64,000 nt of DNA. Source: Hallerella porci. GTDB lineage: Bacteria > Fibrobacterota > Fibrobacteria > Fibrobacterales > Fibrobacteraceae. Each line of letters opens with the position of its first letter. Within the stretch, counting starts at the first letter, position 1. Of this stretch, positions 8,181-17,173 are shown in pieces. Under the pieces are notes generated by a model that was not told the DNA's origin, searched no databases, and worked only from the letters and a program-made list of their open reading frames with translations. The DNA is taken from assembly GCF_003148885.1 (NCBI RefSeq), contig NZ_QGHD01000008.1, forward strand, positions 1-64,000, read 5' to 3'. Both the position numbers and the translations under genes were made by a program.

Positions 8181-8230
8181 TTGACTTTTCTCCGCTTTAG
8201 TTTAAATTATTTTTGAGAACATTCTCAAAA
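8181..8230 (+). promoter_or_regulatory. Pectate lyase promoter with overlapping palindromic operator
   Basis: TTGACT (8181-8186) and TATTTTTG (8208-8215) are candidate -33 and -7 elements, although the 21-base spacing is long. Overlapping the -7 element is the perfect palindrome TTTTGAGAA-CA-TTCTCAAAA (8211-8230). A protein bound there would cover the transcription start, so repression is the likely mode. AAGGA (8246-8250) precedes ATG 8261. Confidence 0.55.
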
Positions 8231-8260
8231 CGGGAAAACTTTTCCAAGGATTGGTGTTGT

Positions 8261-10723
8261 ATGAAGAATTCATCGCACAAAAATTCACTTTTGGTTTCGA
8301 CAATCGCTTTCGGGCTTGCGGCAACTGCAGCGAATGCGCTTACCATTCAAGAAGCGGGCGGTTGGTTTGAAACCGCTTACGCCAAATGGACTCCGGTAAG
8401 CGGCGCTACCAAATACAATGTTTATTGCGACGGCGTTAAAATTGACGATGCGCTGATTCGCACTTATAGCGGTTATGTCCGCGCGGACATTCCGGGAATT
8501 TCTGCAGGTTCTCACACTATCAAAGTTGCTGCGGTGACGGCGAGCGGTGAGAGTTCCTCAGAAGTCACGACGAAAACCATCACAGCGATTGCGCACGATC
8601 GGAGCGGTTTTGCGTTTTCGGACGGACGCGTTCCGGGCGCTTATAAAGCCGACGGCACTTTGAAAAATGGCGCGGTGATTATTTATATGTCCGAAGCGAC
8701 GAAAGAAACGGTGACGATGGATGTGACCACCAATTCGAAAGGCACGAAGACGACTTGCAAAAGCGTTCAAGGCATTTTGAATTGTTACAAGAAAGGTTAC
8801 GAAACGCGGCCTCTTGATATCCGCTTGATTGGAAATGTCACCGATTCCGATTCTTTGGTCGGCGGCGATATGATGATTGATTTAGGAAATTCGACGAATT
8901 CTTATGTTACTGTCGAAGGCATTGGCGAAGACGCGACCGTGAACGGTTGGGGCATTCGCATTAAAAATGCGCAGAATGTCGAAGTCCGCAATGTGGGCAT
9001 TATGAACGTCAATTCGGGCGAAGGCGATAACATCGGGCTTCAGCAAGGAAACGCTCACATTTGGGTGCACAATAATGATTTCTTCTACGGAGACGCAGGC
9101 TCGGACGCAGACCAAGCAAAGGGCGACGGCGCTCTCGATTGCAAAAAATCTTCGTACGTCACATTTAGCTACAACCATTTCTGGGATAACGGCAAGAGCA
9201 ATTTACTCGGCCTTTCGGAAGGCGTCTACAGCTACAATTCCACCGACTATTACATTACTTATCATCATAACTGGTACGATCATTCCGATAGTCGTCATCC
9301 GCGCGTGCGCTTTTACAATGCTCACGTTTACAACAACTATTACGATGGCAACGCAAAATACGGAGCTGGAAGCACTCAAGGTTCGTCGGTCTTTATGGAA
9401 GGCAATTATTTCCGCAACTGCAAATATCCGATGCTCACTTCGATGCAAGGGTCGGATTTGTATGCGGGCACAGCGACAAGCTCGACGGAAAATGCCACAT
9501 TCAGCAAAGAACCCGGCGGATCCATTAAAGCGTTCAACAATTTCATGGAAGGCGGTTACACTTTCATTCCTTACGGCGCAACTTCTTATGTGAACAAAGG
9601 CGAATCCGTTTCGGCTGCGACAATGAATGTGAACACGCAAACCGATTTTGATGCTTACGTCGTCAAGAGCGCAAAAGAAACCGTTCCGAATTCCGTAAAA
9701 TCAAAATCCGGAGCGCATTATTACAGCAACTTTGACACCGGCTCAAAAATGTATTCTTACAAAGCAGAAGAACCTGCTGCGGCAAAGACAACGGTCACAA
9801 CTTATGCAGGTCGTATGCACGGCGGCGATTTCCAGTGGACATTCACCGCAGCCGACGATGAATCGTATGCAGTGAATACGGCGCTCAAAAATAAATTGAA
9901 TAATTACACGAGTGCGCTCAAAAGCATCCAAGGAACGGGCGCAATCATCATTACAAGTTCGAGCAGCGAAGCTGAAAAATCTTCAAGTTCGCAAGCAAAG
10001 TCGAGCAGTTCGATGAGCAGTTCTTCGTGCAGCGAAAAAGTTTCGAGCAGTTCAGTTGCTGCGAGCGTCAAACCGATTTTCGAAAGCGTTTCACACAACT
10101 TTACCGAAAGCGGAAATTCGAGCGAATATTTTGCGATTAGCGGAAACTTGACAAAGGCTTCGACAACCGTCAACGGAAAAGAACTCACTCAAGCATTGAA
10201 AATGGAATCGGCTACGAGCATTCAATTTACTTTGGAAAAAGCGGCGACAGTGACTTTGACTTTCAACGCGGACTTTGCAAAAAAAGTGAAAGTCAACGGC
10301 AAAGCTTATACAGCAAACGCGGGCATTGTAAAAGTGAATTTAGACGCCGGCGATTACACGATTACAAAAGGCTACATGGCAAATCTCTTCGTCATCGATG
10401 TTGAAATCGGAAACGTTTCGTCATCGAGTTCTGTAGCCGATTTGAGTTCAAGCAGCACCGAAAATAAATCCAGCAGTTCTTTGACAACAGCGATTACGAC
10501 GGTGAAGCAAAATACTGCGACGATGCGTTTCTCTCGGGCGACGAATCATTTGAGCATTGAATGCGCCCGCGTGAAAAATGTTGCGATTCTTTCGGCAAAT
10601 GGTCAAGTTCTATTGCGCGCTGATGGTCAAAAAGAATTGAATCTGAGCAATCTTCCTCGCGGCATGTACATTATCCGCGCGGTCACAGAAAACGGAACGC
10701 AGTTGATGAAAATTCAAAAATAA
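8261..10723 (+). CDS. Secreted pectate lyase, PL1 family, multi-domain
   Basis: This 820-residue enzyme cleaves pectate by beta-elimination outside the cell. Residues 1-26 are a signal peptide ending ATAANA. A fibronectin-III-like module follows (about 30-110), then the PL1 parallel beta-helix (about 130-470). The helix carries IWVHNNDFFYGDAGSDADQA, GDGALDCK and the catalytic-arginine motif SRHPRVRF. A poly-Ser linker (about 565-605) leads to a beta-sandwich module that often follows bacterial pectate lyases. A second Ser linker leads to a C-terminal ~75-residue domain (VAILSANGQVLL, LPRGMYIIRAV, MKIQK) of the type IX sorting kind. I chose ATG 8261 because AAGGA precedes it and the signal peptide begins there; an upstream frame from 8213 lies in the promoter. 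Confidence 0.92.
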   Translation: MKNSSHKNSLLVSTIAFGLAATAANALTIQEAGGWFETAYAKWTPVSGATKYNVYCDGVKIDDALIRTYSGYVRADIPGISAGSHTIKVAAVTASGESSSEVTTKTITAIAHDRSGFAFSDGRVPGAYKADGTLKNGAVIIYMSEATKETVTMDVTTNSKGTKTTCKSVQGILNCYKKGYETRPLDIRLIGNVTDSDSLVGGDMMIDLGNSTNSYVTVEGIGEDATVNGWGIRIKNAQNVEVRNVGIMNVNSGEGDNIGLQQGNAHIWVHNNDFFYGDAGSDADQAKGDGALDCKKSSYVTFSYNHFWDNGKSNLLGLSEGVYSYNSTDYYITYHHNWYDHSDSRHPRVRFYNAHVYNNYYDGNAKYGAGSTQGSSVFMEGNYFRNCKYPMLTSMQGSDLYAGTATSSTENATFSKEPGGSIKAFNNFMEGGYTFIPYGATSYVNKGESVSAATMNVNTQTDFDAYVVKSAKETVPNSVKSKSGAHYYSNFDTGSKMYSYKAEEPAAAKTTVTTYAGRMHGGDFQWTFTAADDESYAVNTALKNKLNNYTSALKSIQGTGAIIITSSSSEAEKSSSSQAKSSSSMSSSSCSEKVSSSSVAASVKPIFESVSHNFTESGNSSEYFAISGNLTKASTTVNGKELTQALKMESATSIQFTLEKAATVTLTFNADFAKKVKVNGKAYTANAGIVKVNLDAGDYTITKGYMANLFVIDVEIGNVSSSSSVADLSSSSTENKSSSSLTTAITTVKQNTATMRFSRATNHLSIECARVKNVAILSANGQVLLRADGQKELNLSNLPRGMYIIRAVTENGTQLMKIQK

Positions 10724-10730
10724 AACTTCA

Positions 10731-10757
10731 AACACCGCCGGCTTTGCCGGCGGTGTT
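10731..10757 (+). terminator. Hairpin 1 downstream of pectate lyase
   Basis: AACACCGCCGGC-TTT-GCCGGCGGTGTT is a perfect 12-bp stem 7 bases after the pectate lyase stop. No T-run follows on the plus strand, so it may protect the 3' end of the mRNA rather than terminate it. Confidence 0.6.
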
Positions 10758-10765
10758 AAACAAAG

Positions 10766-10789
10766 AAAAGCCCGCTGCGGCGGGCTTTT
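10766..10789 (+). terminator. Rho-independent terminator (bidirectional) between pectate lyase and leuB
   Basis: AAAAGCCCGC-TGCG-GCGGGCTTTT is a 10-bp stem with flanking A and T runs, so it can stop transcription from either side. Confidence 0.8.
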
Positions 10790-10797
10790 GATTAAAA

Positions 10798-10820
10798 AAG
10801 GCTCGCCTTCGGCGAGCCTT
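10798..10820 (-). terminator. Terminator of leuB
   Basis: AAGGCTCGCC-TTC-GGCGAGCCTT lies 6 bases beyond the leuB stop codon and is followed on the minus strand by a run of six T residues. Confidence 0.8.
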
Positions 10821-10825
10821 TCATT

Positions 10826-11929
<1,104 letters not shown>

Positions 11930-11940
11930 TTAGACGAAAA

Positions 11941-11948
11941 CAAATGTA
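11941..11948 (-). promoter_or_regulatory. leuB promoter -7 element
   Basis: Minus-strand TACATTTG fits TAnnTTTG and lies 26 bases before the leuB start. It leaves a short leader that contains the ribosome-binding site. Confidence 0.5.
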
Positions 11949-11979
11949 ATAAATCCAAACGCTGCAAAATTTTTTCGCA

Positions 11980-13047
11980 TTAAATGGATCTAAATTTTTT
12001 CGCTAACGCTTTTTGGTTAACGCTAATCAAACGCTCCGCTAAGCCTTCGCGAATTTCGGCATCCAACTGATGAATTTGCTTTTGGCGTTTTCCCAAATAA
12101 TTTTCAAGGCGATCAAATTCTTGGAGAGTGATTAACATATTCACATAATCTGCGTCCACGTTTTCGCCCGAGCGGAAATTTTCGTGCGCATTCAAAAGTT
12201 CTTCTCTCCGCGATTTCGAAACGACATTGCAAAGGCTCATCAAATGGAAAGCCTTCGGAAATTTTTCGTATAATTCTTCGGCGAGTTTTAACGCTTCGTC
12301 TTTCTTCTCTTCGCGGAAAAGAATTCCCACTTTCAAATCCAAAAATTCTTCTTCATCTTCATTCTTCGGATTTTCGACTTCATTCAAAACGCGGTTCGCA
12401 TTTGCCACATCGCCTGCAACATAATAAGCGTTCGCCACTTCGATTTTCGTATGATTCGAAACATCCGGATCGCGGAGAAGAGAAATTTTTTCATAAAGCG
12501 ACGGATCGCCTAAACTATCAGCGACATCGAGAAGACCTGCAAAAATTTCGTCTTCATTTTCAAGCCCGCGTCCGCGAATCGAATTTAAAACATCGTCGAT
12601 GACTCGGCGCATTTCTTCTTCGGAAAGAAATTCTTTTGCCGAAAGGAAAACTTCTTCACGCGCTTCTTCGCCGATGGAATTGACAATTAAATCGTGCAAT
12701 AAATTGACGACATATTCGCGATCATCAAATGATTTTGCTTTTTCCGTAAAAAGCGCAACGGCATCGGAAAAGAGATTTTCAAAATCTTCCGCCAAATCTT
12801 CGCTGCATTCCACATCGCAAAATGCGCTGCAGTTAAGAAACCAAGCGAGCATTTCTAATTCTTCGCGACCATTTAAATTTTCAATTTTTTCAAATTCGCT
12901 AACGAGCAAATCAAAAAGTTTATCCGGCTCCGAAAGCGCTGAATTTTTTCCGTGCAAAACCGAGAGAAGTGTATCGCGGATTTTATCCGATGCGCTGCGA
13001 TTGCTTTCGTTCAAAGACGAAGATTGCCAAATTTTTTTCTTTTTCAT
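11980..13047 (-). CDS. Uncharacterised acidic helical protein
   Basis: I do not recognise a family. The 355-residue product has no signal peptide or membrane segment. It starts with a short basic stretch (MKKKKIW) and is then strongly acidic and helical, with Glu/Asp-Leu patterns such as DLAEDFENLFSDAV and KNEDEEEFLDLKVG. The C-terminal half has degenerate tetratricopeptide-like helices (VANAYYVAGDVANANRVLNE; DEALKLAEELYEKFPKAFHL). It may be a cytoplasmic scaffold. It sits between leuB and the TonB operon on the same strand, 34 bases from the TPR gene's end, and may be read through from that operon. Confidence 0.6.
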   Translation of the reverse strand: MKKKKIWQSSSLNESNRSASDKIRDTLLSVLHGKNSALSEPDKLFDLLVSEFEKIENLNGREELEMLAWFLNCSAFCDVECSEDLAEDFENLFSDAVALFTEKAKSFDDREYVVNLLHDLIVNSIGEEAREEVFLSAKEFLSEEEMRRVIDDVLNSIRGRGLENEDEIFAGLLDVADSLGDPSLYEKISLLRDPDVSNHTKIEVANAYYVAGDVANANRVLNEVENPKNEDEEEFLDLKVGILFREEKKDEALKLAEELYEKFPKAFHLMSLCNVVSKSRREELLNAHENFRSGENVDADYVNMLITLQEFDRLENYLGKRQKQIHQLDAEIREGLAERLISVNQKALAKKFRSI

Positions 13048-13081
13048 GCGCCAAAAATAAAAATAAAATGAAGATTTTTCG

Positions 13082-14074
13082 TCAGCGTTTTTGAATCACA
13101 CGCTGATAAATTTCTTGGGCTTTTGCTTCATCGCCGGCATTGTAAATTGCATTGCCCACATTTTCTGCGCCGATGCGCCCTTGAGAATTTCCCATTTTCC
13201 AAGCGTTCATGTAATTTTCTAACGCTTCGTCATAACGCTTTTGCGAAAAATAAATTTGTCCTAAATCCACATAAAGTTGATCGCTATTTTTCTTGAAACG
13301 CAAACCTTCTTCGAGTGTAAAAATCGCCATCCACGGAGACGCATCTTGCAAATACATCTGCGCCAAAAAACGCCTCGCCGATGTATTCTGCGGATCGATT
13401 AAAAGTCCGCTTTCCATTTCGCGAATCGCTTTTTTTGACGAATCCATTTTGCTGTAATAATGCGAAAGCGTGTAATGCACATCGGCGCCAGCGGCTGCTG
13501 TATTATCGACCGCGCGCTTCAAAGTTTTAATCGCATATTCGTAATCGCCGAGTTTTTCATAGACTTCGGCTAGTCCATACCAAGCGTCAATGCGATCGGG
13601 ATTTAAACGCGTCGCCGCTTCAAAATGTTTTTGTGCAAGCGCTAAACTGTGCGATTTGATAAAGCATTCGCCGAGCGCATAATGAATGTGATCCGAATCT
13701 TCGCCGAGTTCGAGCGCCCGTTTGTAAGCGACAATCGAAAGTCCGTAATCGCCACCGAGATAATATAAATCGCCGAGGAGCACCCACGCTTTTGTAAAAT
13801 CGGGCATGAGTTCAACAGTTCGTTTGTATGCAACCATAGCGATATTATTTTTTCCGAGTTGCACCAAAGTGTTTCCTAAATTGAACCAGGCAAACGGTTC
13901 ATAGCGCCCTTCTTGAATGGCTGCGCGATACACTTTTACTGCTTTTTTGTATTCGCCTTTGTCGTAAAGTTCATTGGCTTGTTTGAAAAAATCTTGAGCC
14001 GATGCGAAAGAAGCAAAAGTAAAAATGACGAGCACAAAAAATTTGCGCGAAAATTTCAGAAAATTACGGAACAA
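13082..14074 (-). CDS. TPR protein of the TonB2-type operon
   Basis: This 330-residue protein has a signal peptide (FVLVIFTFASFASAQ) and at least eight tetratricopeptide repeats, e.g. EPFAWFNLGNTLVQLGKNNI and KAWVLLGDLYYLGGDYGLSI. It should be periplasmic and bind partners of the TonB complex. I place the start at TTG 14074: AAGGAG lies seven bases upstream, the signal peptide begins there, and the frame overlaps the tonB stop by 11 bases, implying translational coupling. An ATG at 14179 would put a 35-residue Arg/Lys-rich leader inside tonB. It is the last gene of the operon, where TonB2 systems usually carry a TPR protein. Confidence 0.8.
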   Translation of the reverse strand: MFRNFLKFSRKFFVLVIFTFASFASAQDFFKQANELYDKGEYKKAVKVYRAAIQEGRYEPFAWFNLGNTLVQLGKNNIAMVAYKRTVELMPDFTKAWVLLGDLYYLGGDYGLSIVAYKRALELGEDSDHIHYALGECFIKSHSLALAQKHFEAATRLNPDRIDAWYGLAEVYEKLGDYEYAIKTLKRAVDNTAAAGADVHYTLSHYYSKMDSSKKAIREMESGLLIDPQNTSARRFLAQMYLQDASPWMAIFTLEEGLRFKKNSDQLYVDLGQIYFSQKRYDEALENYMNAWKMGNSQGRIGAENVGNAIYNAGDEAKAQEIYQRVIQKR

Positions 14075-14723
14075 ATTTGAACTCCTTCGTCGCTTTCTGC
14101 GCCACCGGATAATGTCCGAGTTTTGCGGGTTCAAATTTCCAAGAGCGAATCGCTTTGAGCGCTTCCGTTTCAAATCCATATCCCGGCGGATCGATAGAAA
14201 GCACTTTTACATCGGTGACATTTCCATAGACATCGATGACCATATAAATTTTTACATAACCCGCAACGCCGAGTTTTTTTGCACGCTCCGGATAAACGGG
14301 ATTTACCATTTTTAATGCCTGCGCTTCTTCGTCCACATCGCCCGCTTCATAGACGACATTTTGCATACCGCCGCCAGCGCCGACTTCAACGCCGTCGCCA
14401 TTTCCGTCTCCGCGGGCAAGCGATAAATCCATGCTAAAATTCGAATGCGAACGTGCGCTATTCGCTGTGCTGTTGAGTTTGAATTTATTCGGCTGCACAA
14501 TTTTATGAATCATTTTCTGCGGCTGCGTTTTCTTTTTTTCGCGCACAACCGTTTCCACTTCGGTCAATTCTTCTAATTGCACTTTTCGCGGAGCGCCGTC
14601 ATTCTTAAAAAGAAGAACGTTCAAAACCGGAATGGCCAAGAAGAAAAATGTGTTCACGACCACGGCGAAAATCACCGCGAAGAACCACCGAGAATGAAAG
14701 AAAATGCCGGAGAGTTTTTTCAA
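14064..14723 (-). CDS. tonB: TonB-family energy transducer
   Basis: TonB transfers energy from the inner-membrane proton channel to outer-membrane receptors. The 219-residue protein has one N-terminal transmembrane helix (about 12-38, FAVIFAVVVNTFFFLAIPVL). A basic periplasmic linker follows (VVREKKKTQPQKMIHKIV), then a Gly/Asp-rich stretch. The C-terminal TonB domain is at about 137-219 (NPVYPERAKKLGVAGYVKIY, GNVTDVKVL, WKFEPAK). The linker lacks the long Pro-Lys repeats of E. coli TonB, as is usual for the shorter TonB2 type. It lies between exbD and the TPR gene. Confidence 0.9.
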   Translation of the reverse strand: MKKLSGIFFHSRWFFAVIFAVVVNTFFFLAIPVLNVLLFKNDGAPRKVQLEELTEVETVVREKKKTQPQKMIHKIVQPNKFKLNSTANSARSHSNFSMDLSLARGDGNGDGVEVGAGGGMQNVVYEAGDVDEEAQALKMVNPVYPERAKKLGVAGYVKIYMVIDVYGNVTDVKVLSIDPPGYGFETEALKAIRSWKFEPAKLGHYPVAQKATKEFKFVP

Positions 14724-14726
14724 GCG

Positions 14727-15128
14727 TTACTCCTTCGCCGCCGAAATAGAAACTTTCCGCACATGCGCCAAATTGCATTCGTCCAAGACGTCGACGATTT
14801 TTCCCGAAGGAGCGTCTCTATCCGAAACGATAATCACAGGACGATCCGGAGCTTCGTTCATCATCTGCCGCAAAATCGTCTGCAGCGACGAAAGATTCAC
14901 CTGCGTTTCGTTAATGTGAATCGTTCCTTGCCGCGTAATTCCAATCAAGATGCTTTCTTTCGAAAGTTCTTTGACGGAACTGGCTTTCGGTTTTGAAACA
15001 TCAATTCCCGTTTCGCGGGTAAATGTCGAAGTGACGATGAAAAAGATGAGCAAGATGAACGTCATGTCCATCATCGGAGAAATATCAATTCCGCCGGTGT
15101 TTCGGCGTTTGCGTCGGATAAAACTCAT
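14727..15128 (-). CDS. exbD: ExbD/TolR biopolymer transport protein
   Basis: ExbD forms the proton-conducting pore with ExbB. The 133-residue protein has the basic N-terminus MSFIRRKRRNTGGIDISPMM, a single transmembrane helix (MDMTFILLIFFIVTSTF) with the channel Asp at MMDMTF, and a periplasmic domain. The start is ATG 15128 behind GGAGG, in a four-base ATGA overlap with exbB; an upstream in-frame codon at 15179 would add 17 residues that do not fit the family. Confidence 0.92.
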   Translation of the reverse strand: MSFIRRKRRNTGGIDISPMMDMTFILLIFFIVTSTFTRETGIDVSKPKASSVKELSKESILIGITRQGTIHINETQVNLSSLQTILRQMMNEAPDRPVIIVSDRDAPSGKIVDVLDECNLAHVRKVSISAAKE

Positions 15129-15688
15129 TTGCCCTCCGCGGAAAATTTTTCGTTTTCCAATTGCAAAGCGCGCTTCCAACTTTCGGCTTTTAAGCGTTCC
15201 ATGCGAGCGCGCAGATGATTGTTTGCAAGCACAATAGGAAATGCGACGAGAAGTCCCGCCTGCGTCGTCAAGAGCGCTTCGGAAATTCCGTCAGCGATAA
15301 GCACCGGATTTCCAAATCCAAAAAGTTGAATCGTTTGAAAGACGTGAACCATTCCCGAAACCGTTCCGAGAAGACCAAGCATCGGCGCAAGCGCTGCGCA
15401 AGAAGCAATCGTCGGAAACGCTTTGTCAAAATCCACTTCGATAAAATGGCGAATTTCTTCTAAGCGAAAATTCACGGCGCGTCTTCCGAATGCATAAGAA
15501 TCTAAAATCGATTTTTGAAATTGCGAAATGATTCCAAATTCTCCTTTGCTTTTTGCGCGGCGATAGGTAAAATATCTTTCAAAAATTAAAATCCACGCAA
15601 AAAGTCCGAGCAGAAAAATGGGAAGCATTACCCAACCGCCCTGCACAAGCAGCGCACGAATTTCTTCGAGTGCCGAAAGTTGCGTCAT
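15125..15688 (-). CDS. exbB: ExbB/TolQ proton-channel protein (short form)
   Basis: This 187-residue MotA/TolQ/ExbB protein has three predicted membrane helices: WVMLPIFLLGLFAWILIF at the N-terminus, then ASCAALAPMLGLLGTVSGMV and LLTTQAGLLVAFPIVL. It pairs with the ExbD encoded directly after it. It is the second ExbB-type protein of the operon; the larger one is encoded just upstream, 3 bases away. Confidence 0.92.
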   Translation of the reverse strand: MTQLSALEEIRALLVQGGWVMLPIFLLGLFAWILIFERYFTYRRAKSKGEFGIISQFQKSILDSYAFGRRAVNFRLEEIRHFIEVDFDKAFPTIASCAALAPMLGLLGTVSGMVHVFQTIQLFGFGNPVLIADGISEALLTTQAGLLVAFPIVLANNHLRARMERLKAESWKRALQLENEKFSAEGK

Positions 15689-15691
15689 CGT

Positions 15692-17173
15692 TTAACCTTT
15701 CAGCCAGCGCGAATTGAGAACAGCGAGTCCCGCTTTTTCCATGCGACTGCGGATTGCGTCCACGCGGTTCGAAACGAAAGTGTGCAAAAATTGGAGAGGA
15801 ATCGCAACGATTAGTCCCGCTTCCGTCGTAATCAACGCCACAGAAATTCCGCCCGCGAGCAATTTTGGATCCGAAGTTCCGTGCATCGTAATCACTTGGA
15901 AAAGTTGAATCATTCCCATCACCGTTCCCAAAAGTCCGATGAGAGGAGCCGTCGTCGCCATCACCGAAATCGAAGAAAGTCCGCGTTCGAGTGCGGGCAC
16001 TTCGCCTGCAAAAACTTCTTCCAACGCTTTTTCTGCCGAATCTCTATCCGGATAATCTTTGAGTATTCCCGTTTTAATGACGCGACCGACAGAGCCGTGA
16101 AGTTTCTTCGCTTTTTCGCGGGCTTCTTCCAGCTTTCCTTCGCGGGCAAGGTCTAGCACTTTGCGGTAGCGTAACGTCGCCCCTTTAATCGAAAGCACGA
16201 TCAAGCGTTCGAGCACAAGCAAAAGCCCGAGCACGAAAAGCGCAGCAATCGGATACATTAAAATGCCACCGCTTTTAAAAGTTTCTTTGCAAATTTCGAA
16301 GAAGGATTTTTCTTCGGCGCTCGCCAATTCCGACGAAAGAGTTGTGCTCAAAAGAACATCGACCGGAATCATCGCAAAGGCAGAATCTTTCGCCATTTCA
16401 AATGCCGCATTCACTTCGGCTTTGGGTTCTGCGGTATTCATCTCTTGCCACGAGAAAATGCGGCCTTTATCGCCTGCCGAAGGAAGCATTAACGCAACCG
16501 AACTATCTGCGCCCGAGGATGCTCGCATCGCAAAAATATTTCCAAGTCGCAATTCATCGCCAAATGCCACTTTGTTTCCGAAGACGAGTTCGCCTTTGTT
16601 CCATTCCATTTCGCGGGTGAACGCGAGCTCTTTCTTCGCCAAATCGATGACTGTTTTAGCCACTTTCAGCGGATCATCGCGGAAAAGTGCCATATTTTTT
16701 TCGGTGCGATTGAAATTTTCAATGCGCTGCGGAAGCCGATACGGAATGCCGTGATCTTTTAATTGATTCAGCGGCTCCAAAATGCTTTTGTCCGCAGAAA
16801 GCGCTAAAAATTCCGAACGTTTTGCTTCGGCGTTTTCTTTCACCTGCGCCAAATCTTCTCGGGCGACGCGGACATTTTCTTCCAAGCGCACCCGTTCTTC
16901 CATTAAGCGATCGAGTTCATCTTTCGCTTCTTCGTATTTTTGATTGAAAAGTTCGCGCTCTTGATTCGCTTTTTCGCGGTCATTCCAACGCGCAGCCACT
17001 TCCATATCGCGCTTTTGGCGCGCTTCTTCTAAGTCGGCTTTTGCTTTATTCAATTCAGCGCGTTCCCGCACTAAATTATCGCCATTTGCAGAGCCTCCAA
17101 GCGGAGTTTGCGCAAAGAGAATTCCCGTTGAAATAGCGGTAATCGCAAAAATTTTTGAGAGAGAAATTTTCAT
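15692..17173 (-). CDS. TtpC-like ExbB fusion of the TonB2 system
   Basis: A 493-residue protein with a signal peptide (FAITAISTGILFAQ), a long periplasmic coiled coil (about 28-125, rich in Glu/Arg/Ala), a mixed domain, and a C-terminal ExbB/TolQ channel domain (about 310-493: MYPIAALFVLGLLLVLERLI, TTAPLIGLLGTVMGMIQLFQ, TEAGLIVAIPL). This architecture matches TtpC, the extra inner-membrane component of Vibrio/Shewanella TonB2 systems. It overlaps the DUF3450 gene by four bases and precedes exbB. Confidence 0.88.
   Translation of the reverse strand: MKISLSKIFAITAISTGILFAQTPLGGSANGDNLVRERAELNKAKADLEEARQKRDMEVAARWNDREKANQERELFNQKYEEAKDELDRLMEERVRLEENVRVAREDLAQVKENAEAKRSEFLALSADKSILEPLNQLKDHGIPYRLPQRIENFNRTEKNMALFRDDPLKVAKTVIDLAKKELAFTREMEWNKGELVFGNKVAFGDELRLGNIFAMRASSGADSSVALMLPSAGDKGRIFSWQEMNTAEPKAEVNAAFEMAKDSAFAMIPVDVLLSTTLSSELASAEEKSFFEICKETFKSGGILMYPIAALFVLGLLLVLERLIVLSIKGATLRYRKVLDLAREGKLEEAREKAKKLHGSVGRVIKTGILKDYPDRDSAEKALEEVFAGEVPALERGLSSISVMATTAPLIGLLGTVMGMIQLFQVITMHGTSDPKLLAGGISVALITTEAGLIVAIPLQFLHTFVSNRVDAIRSRMEKAGLAVLNSRWLKG

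Larger units (their letters stand above)
7891..8260. other. Divergent promoter region between ompA-like and pectate lyase genes
   Basis: This 370-bp AT-rich gap holds the OmpA-like gene's leader on the left and two promoter/operator-like elements on the right (8087-8103 and 8208-8230). No further gene or RNA is visible. Confidence 0.6.

Noticed and set aside
8213-8260. Upstream start for pectate lyase
   Set aside because: It would begin inside the palindrome and promoter and place 16 extra residues before a clear signal peptide.
14075-14179. ATG 14179 as the TPR protein start
   Set aside because: It lies over 100 bases inside tonB and gives an Arg/Lys-rich leader; TTG 14074 has a strong ribosome site and begins the signal peptide.
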